A stretch of DNA of 64,000 bases. Source: Monosiga brevicollis MX1 (Eukaryota; Opisthokonta; Choanoflagellata; Craspedida; Salpingoecidae). The stretch spans positions 193,918-257,917 of the forward strand of contig NW_001865041.1 of the NCBI RefSeq assembly GCF_000002865.3, read 5' to 3'. Positions 39,976 to 49,742 of this stretch are shown here, piece by piece. The translations under genes were made by a program, and so were the position numbers. Numbering within the stretch: position 1 is the first letter of the stretch; each line of letters begins with the position of its first letter. Under the pieces are notes generated by a model that was not told where the DNA came from, ran no database searches, and saw only the letters and a list, made by a program, of their open reading frames with translations.

Positions 39976-41882
39976 CTAGGCTGTGGTCGCAGGCAAGCTC
40001 GGGCTGGCCTGCTGGACCTCGACGGGATTGTATGTGTTATCTTCCGGATGAAGACCCTCGGTATCGTCATCATAGGCGGCATAGCCGTCCAGTTCGCGGT
40101 CTGTAGGCTCGAGCTCGGCCGAGGCAAAGTAGGCCGACACGGTCAAAGCGAGGTATGAAAACCACACGAAAAGAGCACCCGCACGGCCCTGGTCCACGTG
40201 CTTCTCGTCGCACGACGCGCTGATGCCCAGTGCGTACGAGAGACCAAACAAGGAAAAATACGCCGCAAAAACAAAGCTAGGGCACAAAAGGACCAAGCGC
40301 ATGCGTGAGCGGATCCGCACACAAGAGAGCGTTTAGGTATCGGGATATGATGAAGCTGATCATACCTGAAAAGTGCAACGGCACGGTGACGGCAAAAGAG
40401 TGCCACAGCCGTAAGCACCACAAGAAACACGTTGAATGAGGTGAAGCTGTACATCAGGAAGGAGCCCGAAGGATCAGCTGAGGAGCCGCCCGAGCGGCTG
40501 CTTGTTCCATAAAGTGGGTTGGCTGCAGACATGACAAGGCACGTGTCATGAGGGGACGTTTGCCTCAGCGCGTGTCATCAGGACGGGCCAGATGCATGAC
40601 GCACCCACGGGATCGCACGACCAAAGGATAATGCAGCCCAGGAAGGAGAGAACGGCACCAGCGCCGAGGGAAATGAGCTCTGGTGTAATATTGAAGTTGA
40701 GGTCCGGCTTTTGAGCAATCACGGCGGCGATGCCCAGATAAAAGCCGAAAAGATTCAGGACACCGCCAGCCAGAGCCTTTTGCAGTTCATGCTGTCGTAT
40801 GGTGCGAGAGGCAGGGTAGAAAGGTCAAGGGGTCGCACAATGCGCACCGGTTAAGACTCGGGGCTCGAGGGTAAGCTCGAGGATGCAGCGGGGCCTAAAA
40901 AGCATGCCTCAACGCCATGCCCCCAAAATCGCACATCAACTTCTGTTGGAAACCATACCTTGAGCTCGTCATTGGAATCGCCGATGAGATCAATCTGCTT
41001 TCTAACCTAAGGACACGGATGGCAATGCGCAGAGGGTCAGGGGCAAAGAATAGGGGCGGGAAGGAGCACAGGCTGTGAACCCCTGGCAAAAGCAAAGGAC
41101 GTACCAAGGTCATGGTGCCCCAGTGGGAGAAGGTACCGGTGGCAGAGTCGGCACCAATGATGCCGACCTGGTGGGTCATGACAATGAGAAGAAGTGGAAT
41201 GGTGGTTAGCAGCTGAAACTTGTAGCCTGCAAAGCACAACGAGATGTCGCAGCCCCGTTGCAAGCAGGTGAGATGTACCGCACAATCAGGCTACTTTGGG
41301 TGCATTCATTGACATGTGGGTCTCGATCACGCACTGTTGCGCAGGAGAAGGGCGCCAGCACAGCACACAATGAAGATCCAAGAGGTAAAGATAAAGTATT
41401 GCGTTGAAGCGTTGCCATCCTGTGCGCGGTCGGCCGCAAGAAAACAGTGAGGCCCATCGAGGCAGTACAGGGTTACATGCTGCTGGTAGCAGAGAGCAAA
41501 AGCATGCCCGCCAACTCGTTGCTCTCGAAGAGAGCGGCTCGAACAAGTCTGACCTTCTCAGGACCGGTGCTTCCGCTGCCTTGGGACTTGTGCTGGTAAT
41601 TCCAGAGGAGCGAGCTTCCAATCTAGTGAATGAGGATATCACCCACCCCAACCCCGACAAGGGGTGGCGTACAGAGGTTATGAGCAAAGTCAATGCAGTC
41701 GGAGAGCTAGACGAGTCTACTGCTTCGCAATGTTCGACTTGACACTGCCTTTCTGTGACAGGGGTCAATAGGCAGGCTGCAACGCACGAGAATAAAGAAG
41801 CCAGCGACGCCAATGAGGCCGAGGCGGATTTTGTTGTCACCGTTCAACATCATCTTGACGTTGTCACTCAGGCCCGACATGG
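39976..41882 (-). CDS. Multi-pass membrane protein, about eight TM helices, family not recognised
   Basis: Start MSGLSDNVKMMLNGDNKIRL at 41882. Exons joined by splice signals give hydrophobic segments in order: GLIGVAGFFILV; QYFIFTSWIFIVCCAGALLL (near 41395); FQLLTTIPLLLIVMTH (41215); a short hydrophilic exon KQIDLIGDSNDELK (41004-40962); LNLFGFYLGIAAVI (40770); LISLGAGAVLSFLGCIILW (40680); SFTSFNVFLVVLTAVALF (40450); LVLLCPSFVFAAYFSLFGLS (40300); GALFVWFSYLALTVSAYF (40180). A cytoplasmic-type tail follows with Tyr-rich, acidic sequence (GYAAYDDDTEG). The last pair of helices resembles the end of synaptogyrin-like MARVEL proteins (charged exoplasmic loop, then FxWFSYLAL), but I cannot assign the family. 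Confidence 0.7.
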
Positions 41883-42156
41883 CACGCTCCGGTCTCGCTG
41901 TCTGCCGAGCCGGAGAGCCAGTTCGTGAGCAAGTTCAAGAGCAGAGCAAAAGCAAACCCGTGCCAACGCCCATCCCAACCCTCTCAAACGCACGATATGA
42001 ACAACTTATAACAATCACCCCTACCCACCAAGCCCATCGAACCGCCCTATCCCTTCCCTGCTTCCCCTGCTTCCCCTGCTTCCCCTGCTTCCATCCCATC
42101 TCAGTCCTCTGCCCCGTCGCCGTCGCATGTTTCCCCACCACAAAGACAGAGGCGTT

Positions 42157-42158
<2 letters not shown>

Positions 42159-42235
<77 letters not shown>
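42159..42235. repeat. (GT)n microsatellite, about 38 units
   Basis: Uninterrupted GT dinucleotides in the divergent promoter between the membrane protein and the SAM-fold gene. Confidence 0.9.
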
Positions 42236-42236
<1 letters not shown>

Positions 42237-42297
42237 TAGTCTCCCTTTTCCAACTCAGCAACTTGCTTTCAACACACGGTAATAGTGACCACAACTG

Positions 42298-42313
42298 AAA
42301 TGTCAGACAATTT
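42298..42313. promoter_or_regulatory. AAATGTCAGACAATTT, motif in both orientations
   Basis: AAATGTCAG overlaps an inverted CAGACAATTT. It lies in a divergent promoter, 416 bp from one start and 230-245 bp from the other. Function inferred. Confidence 0.4.
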
Positions 42314-42542
42314 AGGCCAAAAGTGAAGTTGCGGTTTTTTTTTGTTTTTTTTTTTTTGCAGGTGGATACGGATACGGTGAGGCTGAGGCTGAGGCTGAGG
42401 CTGGTCTTTCGTTGCACCGCTTTTCGTGTGGAGCTCGCTTTCCGCTGGGACGGTTTGGGACCGCATGGACACCTCTGGAACTGCAAGCTTGTCCCATTAT
42501 CGCCGTGTTTGCCCGGCAATTCGACCTGGGGATCGGGTCTCA

Positions 42543-43606
42543 TGACGGCACCGCGAGCTTTGGTGGCGGGCGCTGACTTTCCTCATGAAGAGCTCATTCC
42601 CAGCCTCGAGTGGTACGTAGTACGGGCGTTTCCGTTCTCTAAAGGCACGCATGGGGCCTTGCGAACGCACCCTATGCTCATACCGCCCAGCCTTACCTTG
42701 CTTGATTGTATGCTCCTCTGGTCTTTGGTTTCGTGCCTAGTGCGCCGGCCTCCAGCTGTGTCACGTTGAGCGCTGATGAGCTCGATGCTCTCTGCCAGAC
42801 ACTGCACCGCATCCAAGTTCGCACCATCGTGAGCATTGGTTGCGGCTGTGGCTACGTCGAAGGCTTGCTTGAGCAACGCGGCCTCACCGTCCTGGGTGTT
42901 GATCTTCTGCAACCGGGCGATGACTTTGAGTCGTACCTCACCACCCCAGCTTACTGCTCTTGCCTGTATCGCGTCCCGCGCACCGCACTCTTTGACATCA
43001 GAGCCCGCTTGCCGCCGACAGCGCTAGACCCAGATCCACTAACACAAACAACGTTTCTCTTTTGCTTTGGTCGTCGTCTTCCCTGGCGTGACTACTTGGC
43101 ATGTTTTCCCGAGGTATGTGCTTCCTTGCGGTGTCACAAAGGTTGGCTGGGCGGGCAACTCTGCCAAGCTCACAGCCTGGTTCATCAAGATTGCTTATGC
43201 CCTTGTCATGGCGGACGTGGCCGCTCCAGCAGCCGACTCCAGTAAGCCCCCGCGCCCTTCATCCCGGGAGCACGTTAGCAACACAACTGGGCAAGGATTG
43301 AGCAAGTCACACGCGTGGTTCCCCGGTTTGATTGGCGCGCATTTCTTCACGTTGCACTACGCCTTGCGAGTGGCCAGGTTCAGTTGCACAGCCACATGCT
43401 TATGAGTTGAGCCAGTTGCTTGATTGGCAACAAGTCTGGTCAACTCCCTTGCGCACAATGGCACTACCAGCTGCGTGTGTTCTTGCTCGGCGCAACGCTG
43501 CAGCATAAGAGGGAGCGATGGTCCTCTCCAGACACTGCTGACTCTGCGAGTCGTTGCAGAGGTCGTGCTGTGCACGTCGACGCGCTGGCGCAACCAAGCC
43601 TTTTAA
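42543..43606 (+). CDS. SAM-dependent methyltransferase-like protein
   Basis: Possible start MTAPRALVAGADFPHEELIP at 42543, spliced in phase (42613/42743) to APASSCVTLSADELDALCQT. The main exon has a class I methyltransferase motif I, RTIVSIGCGCGYVEGLLEQ, with the acidic strand-2 end LTVLGVDL, then TFLFCFGRRLPWRDYLACF, a pattern recalling uncharacterised animal proteins of this fold. A later exon (about 43277-43383) reads QHNWARIEQVTRVVPRFDWR. The 3' part is uncertain; a frame ending at TAA 43604-43606 abuts AATAAA at 43609. Substrate unknown. Exons after 43114 are low confidence. Confidence 0.6.
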
Positions 43607-43966
43607 AAAATAAAATAGGCACACAATCACGAAGGCGTGGTCGATTCCAATCATGCATCAGGCTTTGCTTCAGAAGCCGGCCCGTCCCTGGCATGCCGGT
43701 CTCACACGCATATTCCCCTCTCGAGTTGACTACAGGAAACAATACCATCATCTCAGCGTGCCAACACACAATGGAGCCGCACAAGGCCTTGGGGGCCCCG
43801 AATCTTAGTGATTTGTCGGCACATCTGTGCTCTACAGGTCGAGCGTGAGGCCCTTGGCCTTGAGCACCGTTTCAAACCAGTGGTCACCCGCTGTGTGTCG
43901 CCCAATGCAATCAATGAGGCAATTACGGAACGGGGCAGATCTGAAAAGGTACATGGTTGCCGGCAA
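43607..43966. other. Spacer between the SAM-fold gene and METAP1
   Basis: 360 bp of convergent 3' space starting with AATAAA at 43609-43614. Short frames on both strands; none convincing. Confidence 0.45.
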
Positions 43967-46003
43967 TCACGTACTAGGCGAGTCAGGGTTGCGGCCCGTC
44001 AAAATCTCAACACCGTCCTCCGTCACCAGCAAAGTGTGCTCAAACTGCGCTGACCGCTTGCCATCCTACCAGGATGATTGCGCGAATCAACGAGAAAGTG
44101 GCTGGTCATGCCTGGCGGGGAAGACGTTGTGCAATTTGCCTTGCTCGGCACATGAATCGTCAAGTCGCGCTTCCTTGACCCAAATCATACCTTGGTGGTG
44201 ATGGTCCAGCTATCCGGCCAGGTCACGTCATCCCAGGTCCCCACGTTGATCAAGGGCTCGATCGTAAAGGTGTGGCCTGGCTTCATGACGCCAGCCGTCT
44301 TGTTACCTATCATCGTGGTTCAGGCATGAATCTACGTGCCGTTGTCATTTCAAAGAAGAGTGGAAGAGGTTGCAAATACTACGTACGGGCGTAGTGCGGA
44401 ACATTGGGGGCGCAATGAAAAAGGTTGTTGATGCCGTGACCGCAAACGCTGCGCACAACAGAAAAGCCATTGGCCTCTGCGTGCTCGGAAATCACCATAC
44501 CCAAGTCTCGATAGCGCACTCCAGGTTTGCCTACCCGCGCGGCGTTGATGAGCAGGGACCACATCACGGTGGATAAACGCGCACCATTGCGTGGCAGGGT
44601 TCTTCGCGGCGGCTATGTCAGAGCATGAGGAAGCAGGGGGGGCACAAAACAAACTCATGGCAATGGCGCGGTACAGGCACTCGTAGGCGACCTTCACTAG
44701 ACGGAAGGATTCGTCGTCCACTTCGCCAACCAGATACATCTCGTTCAAATCAGCGTGGTAACCGTGATAATACACCGATACGTCCACTAAGCAAGACGCA
44801 CGCAGATGAGCGATTTGCGATGCAGCTGGAGACAAGTGACAAGTCTACAAAAGGCCGATAGGCACGAACCATTGATGATATCACCGTCCTTGAGGGGATA
44901 TCCATCGGGAATGCCATGACAGATGACCTCGTTCAGAGAACTACATCATGCAGGCGCGACCGGTTTGGGGTGAGCGTAGCAACCGTGCGCCATCCAAGCA
45001 TGTGGCTCGCCGTATGATCGACGAGCAGATGACCAGGAACGGCGTGTTAACGCACGTGCAGCAGGATTTGGGGAATTGATAGTAGTTGAGCGGTGAAGGG
45101 TAGCAGTCACGCTCCAAGCAGGCCTGTGATGATCACCGCAACGTTAGTGCTGGGCGAAAAGGAGCGTAGGAAAAACTCACTGATACTCCCACATGCCCGG
45201 GGGGGCTCACCTTGTGGCACACGGCATCAATTTCATCTGTTGTGACGCCAGGCTTGATGATGCGGGCGCACTCGTCCAACACCTCGCGACCCAGCTGTGT
45301 ATGGCCGACGGTGCTTGGTTAACCGTTGAATGACACGAGCACGCCGGCCTCGAATACATGAGCGAGTGTCAAGTTTTACCTTGCAGACGTGCCGCATCTT
45401 TTCAATCTCCTCAGCGGAGAGCTGGCGCAACTGAGACTTGTTGCGGACCTCACTAATGGGCTCGCCAAGTGGGTGGAGTGCGTAGTCTGGCTTCTCGATG
45501 TGGGGCGGTATGGGCCGGCGCGGCGATTGGGCATAAGGCCGTAGGGGCCCCGTAAACTTGAAACCAGGAAAGGTCATGGGCACTGACTCGGCCATTTCTG
45601 CAACCCTCATGTGGCGGTCCAAAAAAAAAAAAATATCATGAGACTTGTGTTTGTGGGCACGACGTGCATACGCATCAAGTCGGCCCACGGGGTGTATGAC
45701 AGGGGTCAGACCGGAGGTAGCACGCTGAATGGCCAGCTTTGCCAATTTGTGGGTCATCTTGTGATCGTTCCAGGCCCCCTTGAAGCAAGCCTGATCCGAC
45801 CCAGCGCGTGATGGGTGAGTTGGCGGTGGGGGTCGCACTGGATACCGAGAATGGTAGGTTGATATCTCATGCCTCTCATCTTGAAGGAGCGATGGAGTCA
45901 CCTGGGAGCAGAAGAAGGAGCCGATGTCAATGTTCATCTTGATGCAAGTGGGGCATCGCATTGAAGCGGGCTTGTCACAGCCCTTGGTAGCGCACTTGAC
46001 CAT
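43967..46003 (-). CDS. METAP1: Methionine aminopeptidase 1
   Basis: Cytosolic metalloprotease that removes initiator Met. Start [20 protein letters not shown] at 46003; an N-terminal zinc finger of the C6H2 type completed in exon 2 ([18 protein letters not shown]). Then [58 protein letters not shown] and [14 protein letters not shown]. Catalytic exons: [40 protein letters not shown] (two metal Asp), [16 protein letters not shown] (metal His), [17 protein letters not shown] (metal Glu), [17 protein letters not shown] (metal Glu), ending PDSPST. All five metal ligands are present. About nine exons. Divergent from COPS5. Confidence 0.95.
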
Positions 46004-46247
46004 GACGAACGGTCCTCAGTGGCGGCGATCGGCGACAGTTCTTGGGACAAACTGAGCAATGAGCGTGGACGATGCGCCGCGTACGGGTTTGTCAAAGGCC
46101 ACCCACCCACAACAAGCTTCAGCGTCCCTCGAAAGCACCGTCACCGCACCTAGAGGTACCTCTCGCCACCGCCCGTCCGCAAACAAACGTTGCCCGATAA
46201 CGACGAAGAATCCGATCCAGTCCTTCGCCCACGCGAACCAATGCGAA

Positions 46248-46290
<43 letters not shown>

Positions 46291-46840
46291 ATTTGCTGAC
46301 ATTTCCACCTGTATCGGTTTTGTCAGACAAAATAGGGCTTCTTTTTGTGTCTTTTGTCTCTCTCTCTGTCTCTCTCCTGTCTCTCTCTCTGTCTCTGTCT
46401 CTCTCTCTCTCTCTCTTCTCTCTCTGTGTCTTTGCTGTTTATATCTTTCTCTTTCTGAAACTCTCGCTCACACACCCTCTCTCTCTCTCTCTCTCTTCAT
46501 TTCTTGTTGTCAGTGATCATTTGGGAGACGCGCAGAGAAACGGCAGTCGGCTGGGGTGTCGGGAGGGATAGCACGCGCTGGATGTTACTGGTCATCTTGT
46601 TAGCGTGGTATCTCAAGCAATCAATATCATCATCTCTGTTTGCCTGTGTGATTTGAGTGAGCTTGTGAAGCAATTGCTGCCGACGCGGCGACGCGGACGG
46701 CGCAGAGAGTTCTTTGGGCAAACCAACGGGAAGAGGACGCCTTGGTCCGTCGTGGCATCTTCGTGCTTCTCTCCAGTTGTTTCTTGACTGGCATTGACGG
46801 CAGGGAGCCACTTGCCCCGCCGTCGCTTACACGCGCCTGC
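46004..46840. other. Divergent promoter of METAP1 and COPS5 with microsatellites
   Basis: 837 bp with (GT)n at 46251-46289 and CT-rich DNA at 46355-46497. Promoter-like motifs sit between the two repeats. Confidence 0.55.
46296..46330. promoter_or_regulatory. CTGACATTT and TTTTGTCAGACAAAA motifs
   Basis: CTGACATTT at 46296-46304 and a near-palindrome around TGTCAGACA at 46318-46331, located about 300 bp from METAP1 and 510 bp from COPS5 starts. Function inferred. Confidence 0.4.
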
Positions 46841-49070
46841 ATGAGTGTGCCGCTTCCGAAACGGACGAGCTCCAGCGCAAACGGCATGAGTGCTTCGTCA
46901 GAACCCCTGTCCAAGGAGGCCAAAATGGCCCTGGATAACTTCATTCAAAGCAATGGCATCGAGGTGGGTCAACCCAAACCTGTTGCCTCGTGCGCACGTG
47001 TTTGCCTGCCTTTCAATCCTTTTCTTTGGTGAACTGTGGCGACGGAGGATGCCTGTTTCTTTGAATCAAAATCTTCCCATGAGCAAATGCACTCAACCCC
47101 GTCTCGTGTTGTCCGTCGAGTTCTTCTAGGCAGTTGACGACATTTATCGCTACGATCGAGATGCCCACAATGCTCAGGTCATGGCTGAAGGCTACAAGCA
47201 AGAGTAAGCTACCTCGCACCTGCTTGTGAGGCTGCTTCAACAGACTAGACCCCTGACGAAACATCGTCCGGGTTGCGTGCATCTTAGTGTGCATTACTTC
47301 AAGAAGGCTCGCATTTCAGCGCTTGCACTCTTAAAAATGGTACGCTTGGTCTACTTGCACCCTTGCGTCCTGGCGCAATAACCCAGTCCAATCAAGGCCC
47401 GTCTTCGCATGATCATGCTGGTTCTTGACACAGGTGATGCATGCTCGATCCGGCGGCAAGCTGGAAGTCATGGGCATCATGCAGGGCAAAATTGATGGCG
47501 ACACCATGATTGTCATGGACTCTTTTGCACTTGCCGTCGAAGGTCTGTCATGCTCCTAGTCACAGCACTCTCGCTCTGGAGCCACTGTACCACGCTCAGC
47601 CAATGTCGCCCCTTGCTACGGCACTGGTCTGTCACAGGCACTGAGACCCGCGTGAATGCTGGTGATGCCGAAGCCGGCTACATGGTGACGTACATGGAAA
47701 TGATTCAACGGGTTGGGCGGCACGAAAATATGCTTGGCTGGTATCATTCCCACCCGGGCTATGGATGCTGGCTTTCCGGCATTGACGTGGCCACCCAATC
47801 CACCAACCAGCTCCATCAGGATCCCTTCCTGGCCATTGTGGTTCGTTGCACGACCGCTCTTTGGCAGCACTGCCTGCCACGAACTAGTGCAAAGCCAAAG
47901 ATGGCGCGTGTTTCTCTCCGCATACCCACATCTCCCTCATCCGGTTGGCTCTGCTAGGTGGATCCAGTGCGCACGGCAGCCTCTGGCAAGGTCGAACTTG
48001 GCGCTTTCCGCTGCTACCCCCCGGTTAGTGACATGGTTGTTACGGACCTGGACGGCCGGTTATAACAACAAGCGCACAAGCTCAGTCCAATTCCACTGGA
48101 CGTTGTTTGGCTAGGATTATGTGCCCAAAGATGCTCCAAAGTCCGAGTACCAGACCATCCCCTCGGACAAGATTGAGGACTTTGGCGTTCATGCCAATGC
48201 GTACGTTGCGTTGTTTGCACTTGCACTCACTGCACAAGCGGGGCAGCTTGTACATGCCTTGGTGTCTTTGCGCCCGCCTGTTCACCCCACATGATTGTAG
48301 GTATTATCCCTTGGAGGTGTCGTATTTCAAATCCAGCCTGGATGACATGCTTCTTCGATCCCTTTGGAACCAATATTGGGCTGCAACCCTGGCTTCCTCG
48401 CCCCTGACCACCGTATGTCCCCATGCACATCTGTACAAGCAAGCGCTTCCGGTAGTATCGCGCACCTACGAGCAACTGGTCTCACAAACCTTCTTCTCCT
48501 TCTTCTTCCTCTTCCTCTTCTTCCTTTTCCTCCTCTCCTTTTCCTTTTCCTTTCCTTTTTCTCTTTGCTTTTCGCTCTGCCTGGAATTAGAGCGCCGCAT
48601 ACATCGACGGCCAGCTGGCCGACGTGGCCACCAAGTCACAGCAACAAGCAGAATCGGTTTGTATACCAGGGTGGTGCACTCGTATGGGACTCCAGCTGCA
48701 AAGCTAACTTTTTTTGCCCACACATCTCGGTAGAGCTTGAGCGGTCCGATGCGCTCGCTGACCATGTGGATAGAGCCCAAGAGCAAAAAAGGCGTTGATG
48801 ACCTTACCAAGCTCATTCAGGACAGGTACTCTTTTGCGCATTCCACCTGGCTTTGCCGCCAACTATGAATTCCCTTCGGTTTTGGCGTGTCACCGTACTC
48901 TGCCGTGCAAACAAGCCATCCTGTTGACGCGTGCTAACCGCGTATTGCACACGCTTTCTCCGTTTTGTCACGGCAGCTCCAAAGTGGCAATGGAGTTGAG
49001 CAAGGGCACCATGAGTCAGCATCTCAAGGAGCAGCTCTTTAACACCAATTTTGCTTCCCCGTCCAGTTGA
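46841..49070 (+). CDS. COPS5: COP9 signalosome subunit 5 (JAB1)
   Basis: JAMM-type deneddylase of cullins. Start [20 protein letters not shown] at 46841. Exons: [70 protein letters not shown] with the upstream catalytic Glu; [18 protein letters not shown]; then the complete zinc motif [20 protein letters not shown] (H-x-H-x7-S-x2-D). Next [68 protein letters not shown] and [17 protein letters not shown]. The last exons read [13 protein letters not shown] and [20 protein letters not shown], stop 49070. A pyrimidine-rich tract (48495-48580) is intronic. Full-length, catalytic residues intact. Confidence 0.95.
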
Positions 49071-49212
49071 TTCAGACGGAACCCTCGGACATGTACGAGT
49101 TGAATTGATTGTAACATCAGCTTGGCGCGCACCAAAATCCAACTCGTAACTTGCAGCACATCACCCACTGGCGCACGGCACCAGACACAAACCAAATCAA
49201 CAGATATAATCA

Positions 49213-49218
49213 AATAAA
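49213..49218 (+). terminator. Poly(A) signal AATAAA of COPS5
   Basis: 143 bp past the COPS5 stop codon at 49070, on the coding strand. Confidence 0.5.
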
Positions 49219-49432
49219 AACCAAAAACATGGTAGAAAGGAAACAGCAAAGGTATTTCAAATACGCAACTGGATGGAGGAATGGGCTTGCTTCATCGCAA
49301 CACGCCGTCATTCCAACAAGCAAAAAAACAGGCAGCTTTGGTGTATGGAACCAAAACTGCATAGAATAAGAATAACATGCATGGCGTTGACCGTCGAGCT
49401 GCACAGGGGAAAAGCAAAGCAAGAGTAGAGCA

Positions 49433-49485
49433 GCGCCGCACAACGCCGCACAACGCCGCACAACGCCGCACAACGCCGCACAACG
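49433..49485. repeat. 10-bp tandem repeat CAACGCCGCA
   Basis: Four perfect units at 49441-49480 with partial copies on both sides, followed by a looser CAGCACAG-type array to about 49550. Confidence 0.9.
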
Positions 49486-49742
49486 TCAAACTGCACAGCA
49501 ACAGAAACAGCACAGCACAGCACAGAAACAGCACAGCACAGAAACAGCACAATACCAAGACAAGCAAAGCTAAGATGAAACAGAGGGTAGAGGCGATGCA
49601 CCACAGCACCGCAAGCCAATGAGAATCTGGCTCACAGAAACTCAAAAGCGAGTAGATAAAAGCGTAGAAGCGGCGAGACCAGCGCAGCCGGTTCACTAGA
49701 CAAGGATTACACATTGAGGCCAGCCAGAGTTGCCTACAACGG

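Larger units (their letters stand above)
41883..42542. other. Divergent promoter region with (GT)n and minisatellite
   Basis: It holds a 9-10 bp minisatellite (CTTCCCCTG-like, 42058-42092), a long (GT)n tract, the AAATGTCAG motif at 42298, T-runs and GAGGCT repeats near 42378-42400. Confidence 0.55.
49071..49742. other. Spacer between convergent COPS5 and coiled-coil genes
   Basis: It holds the COPS5 poly(A) signal AATAAA at 49213-49218, the 10-bp tandem repeat at 49433-49485 and CAGCA-rich DNA at 49493-49550. No gene seen. Confidence 0.5.

Noticed and set aside
46059-46571. Frames over GT/CT-rich DNA between METAP1 and COPS5
   Set aside because: Low-complexity Val/Cys/Leu/Ser translations of microsatellites in a promoter region.
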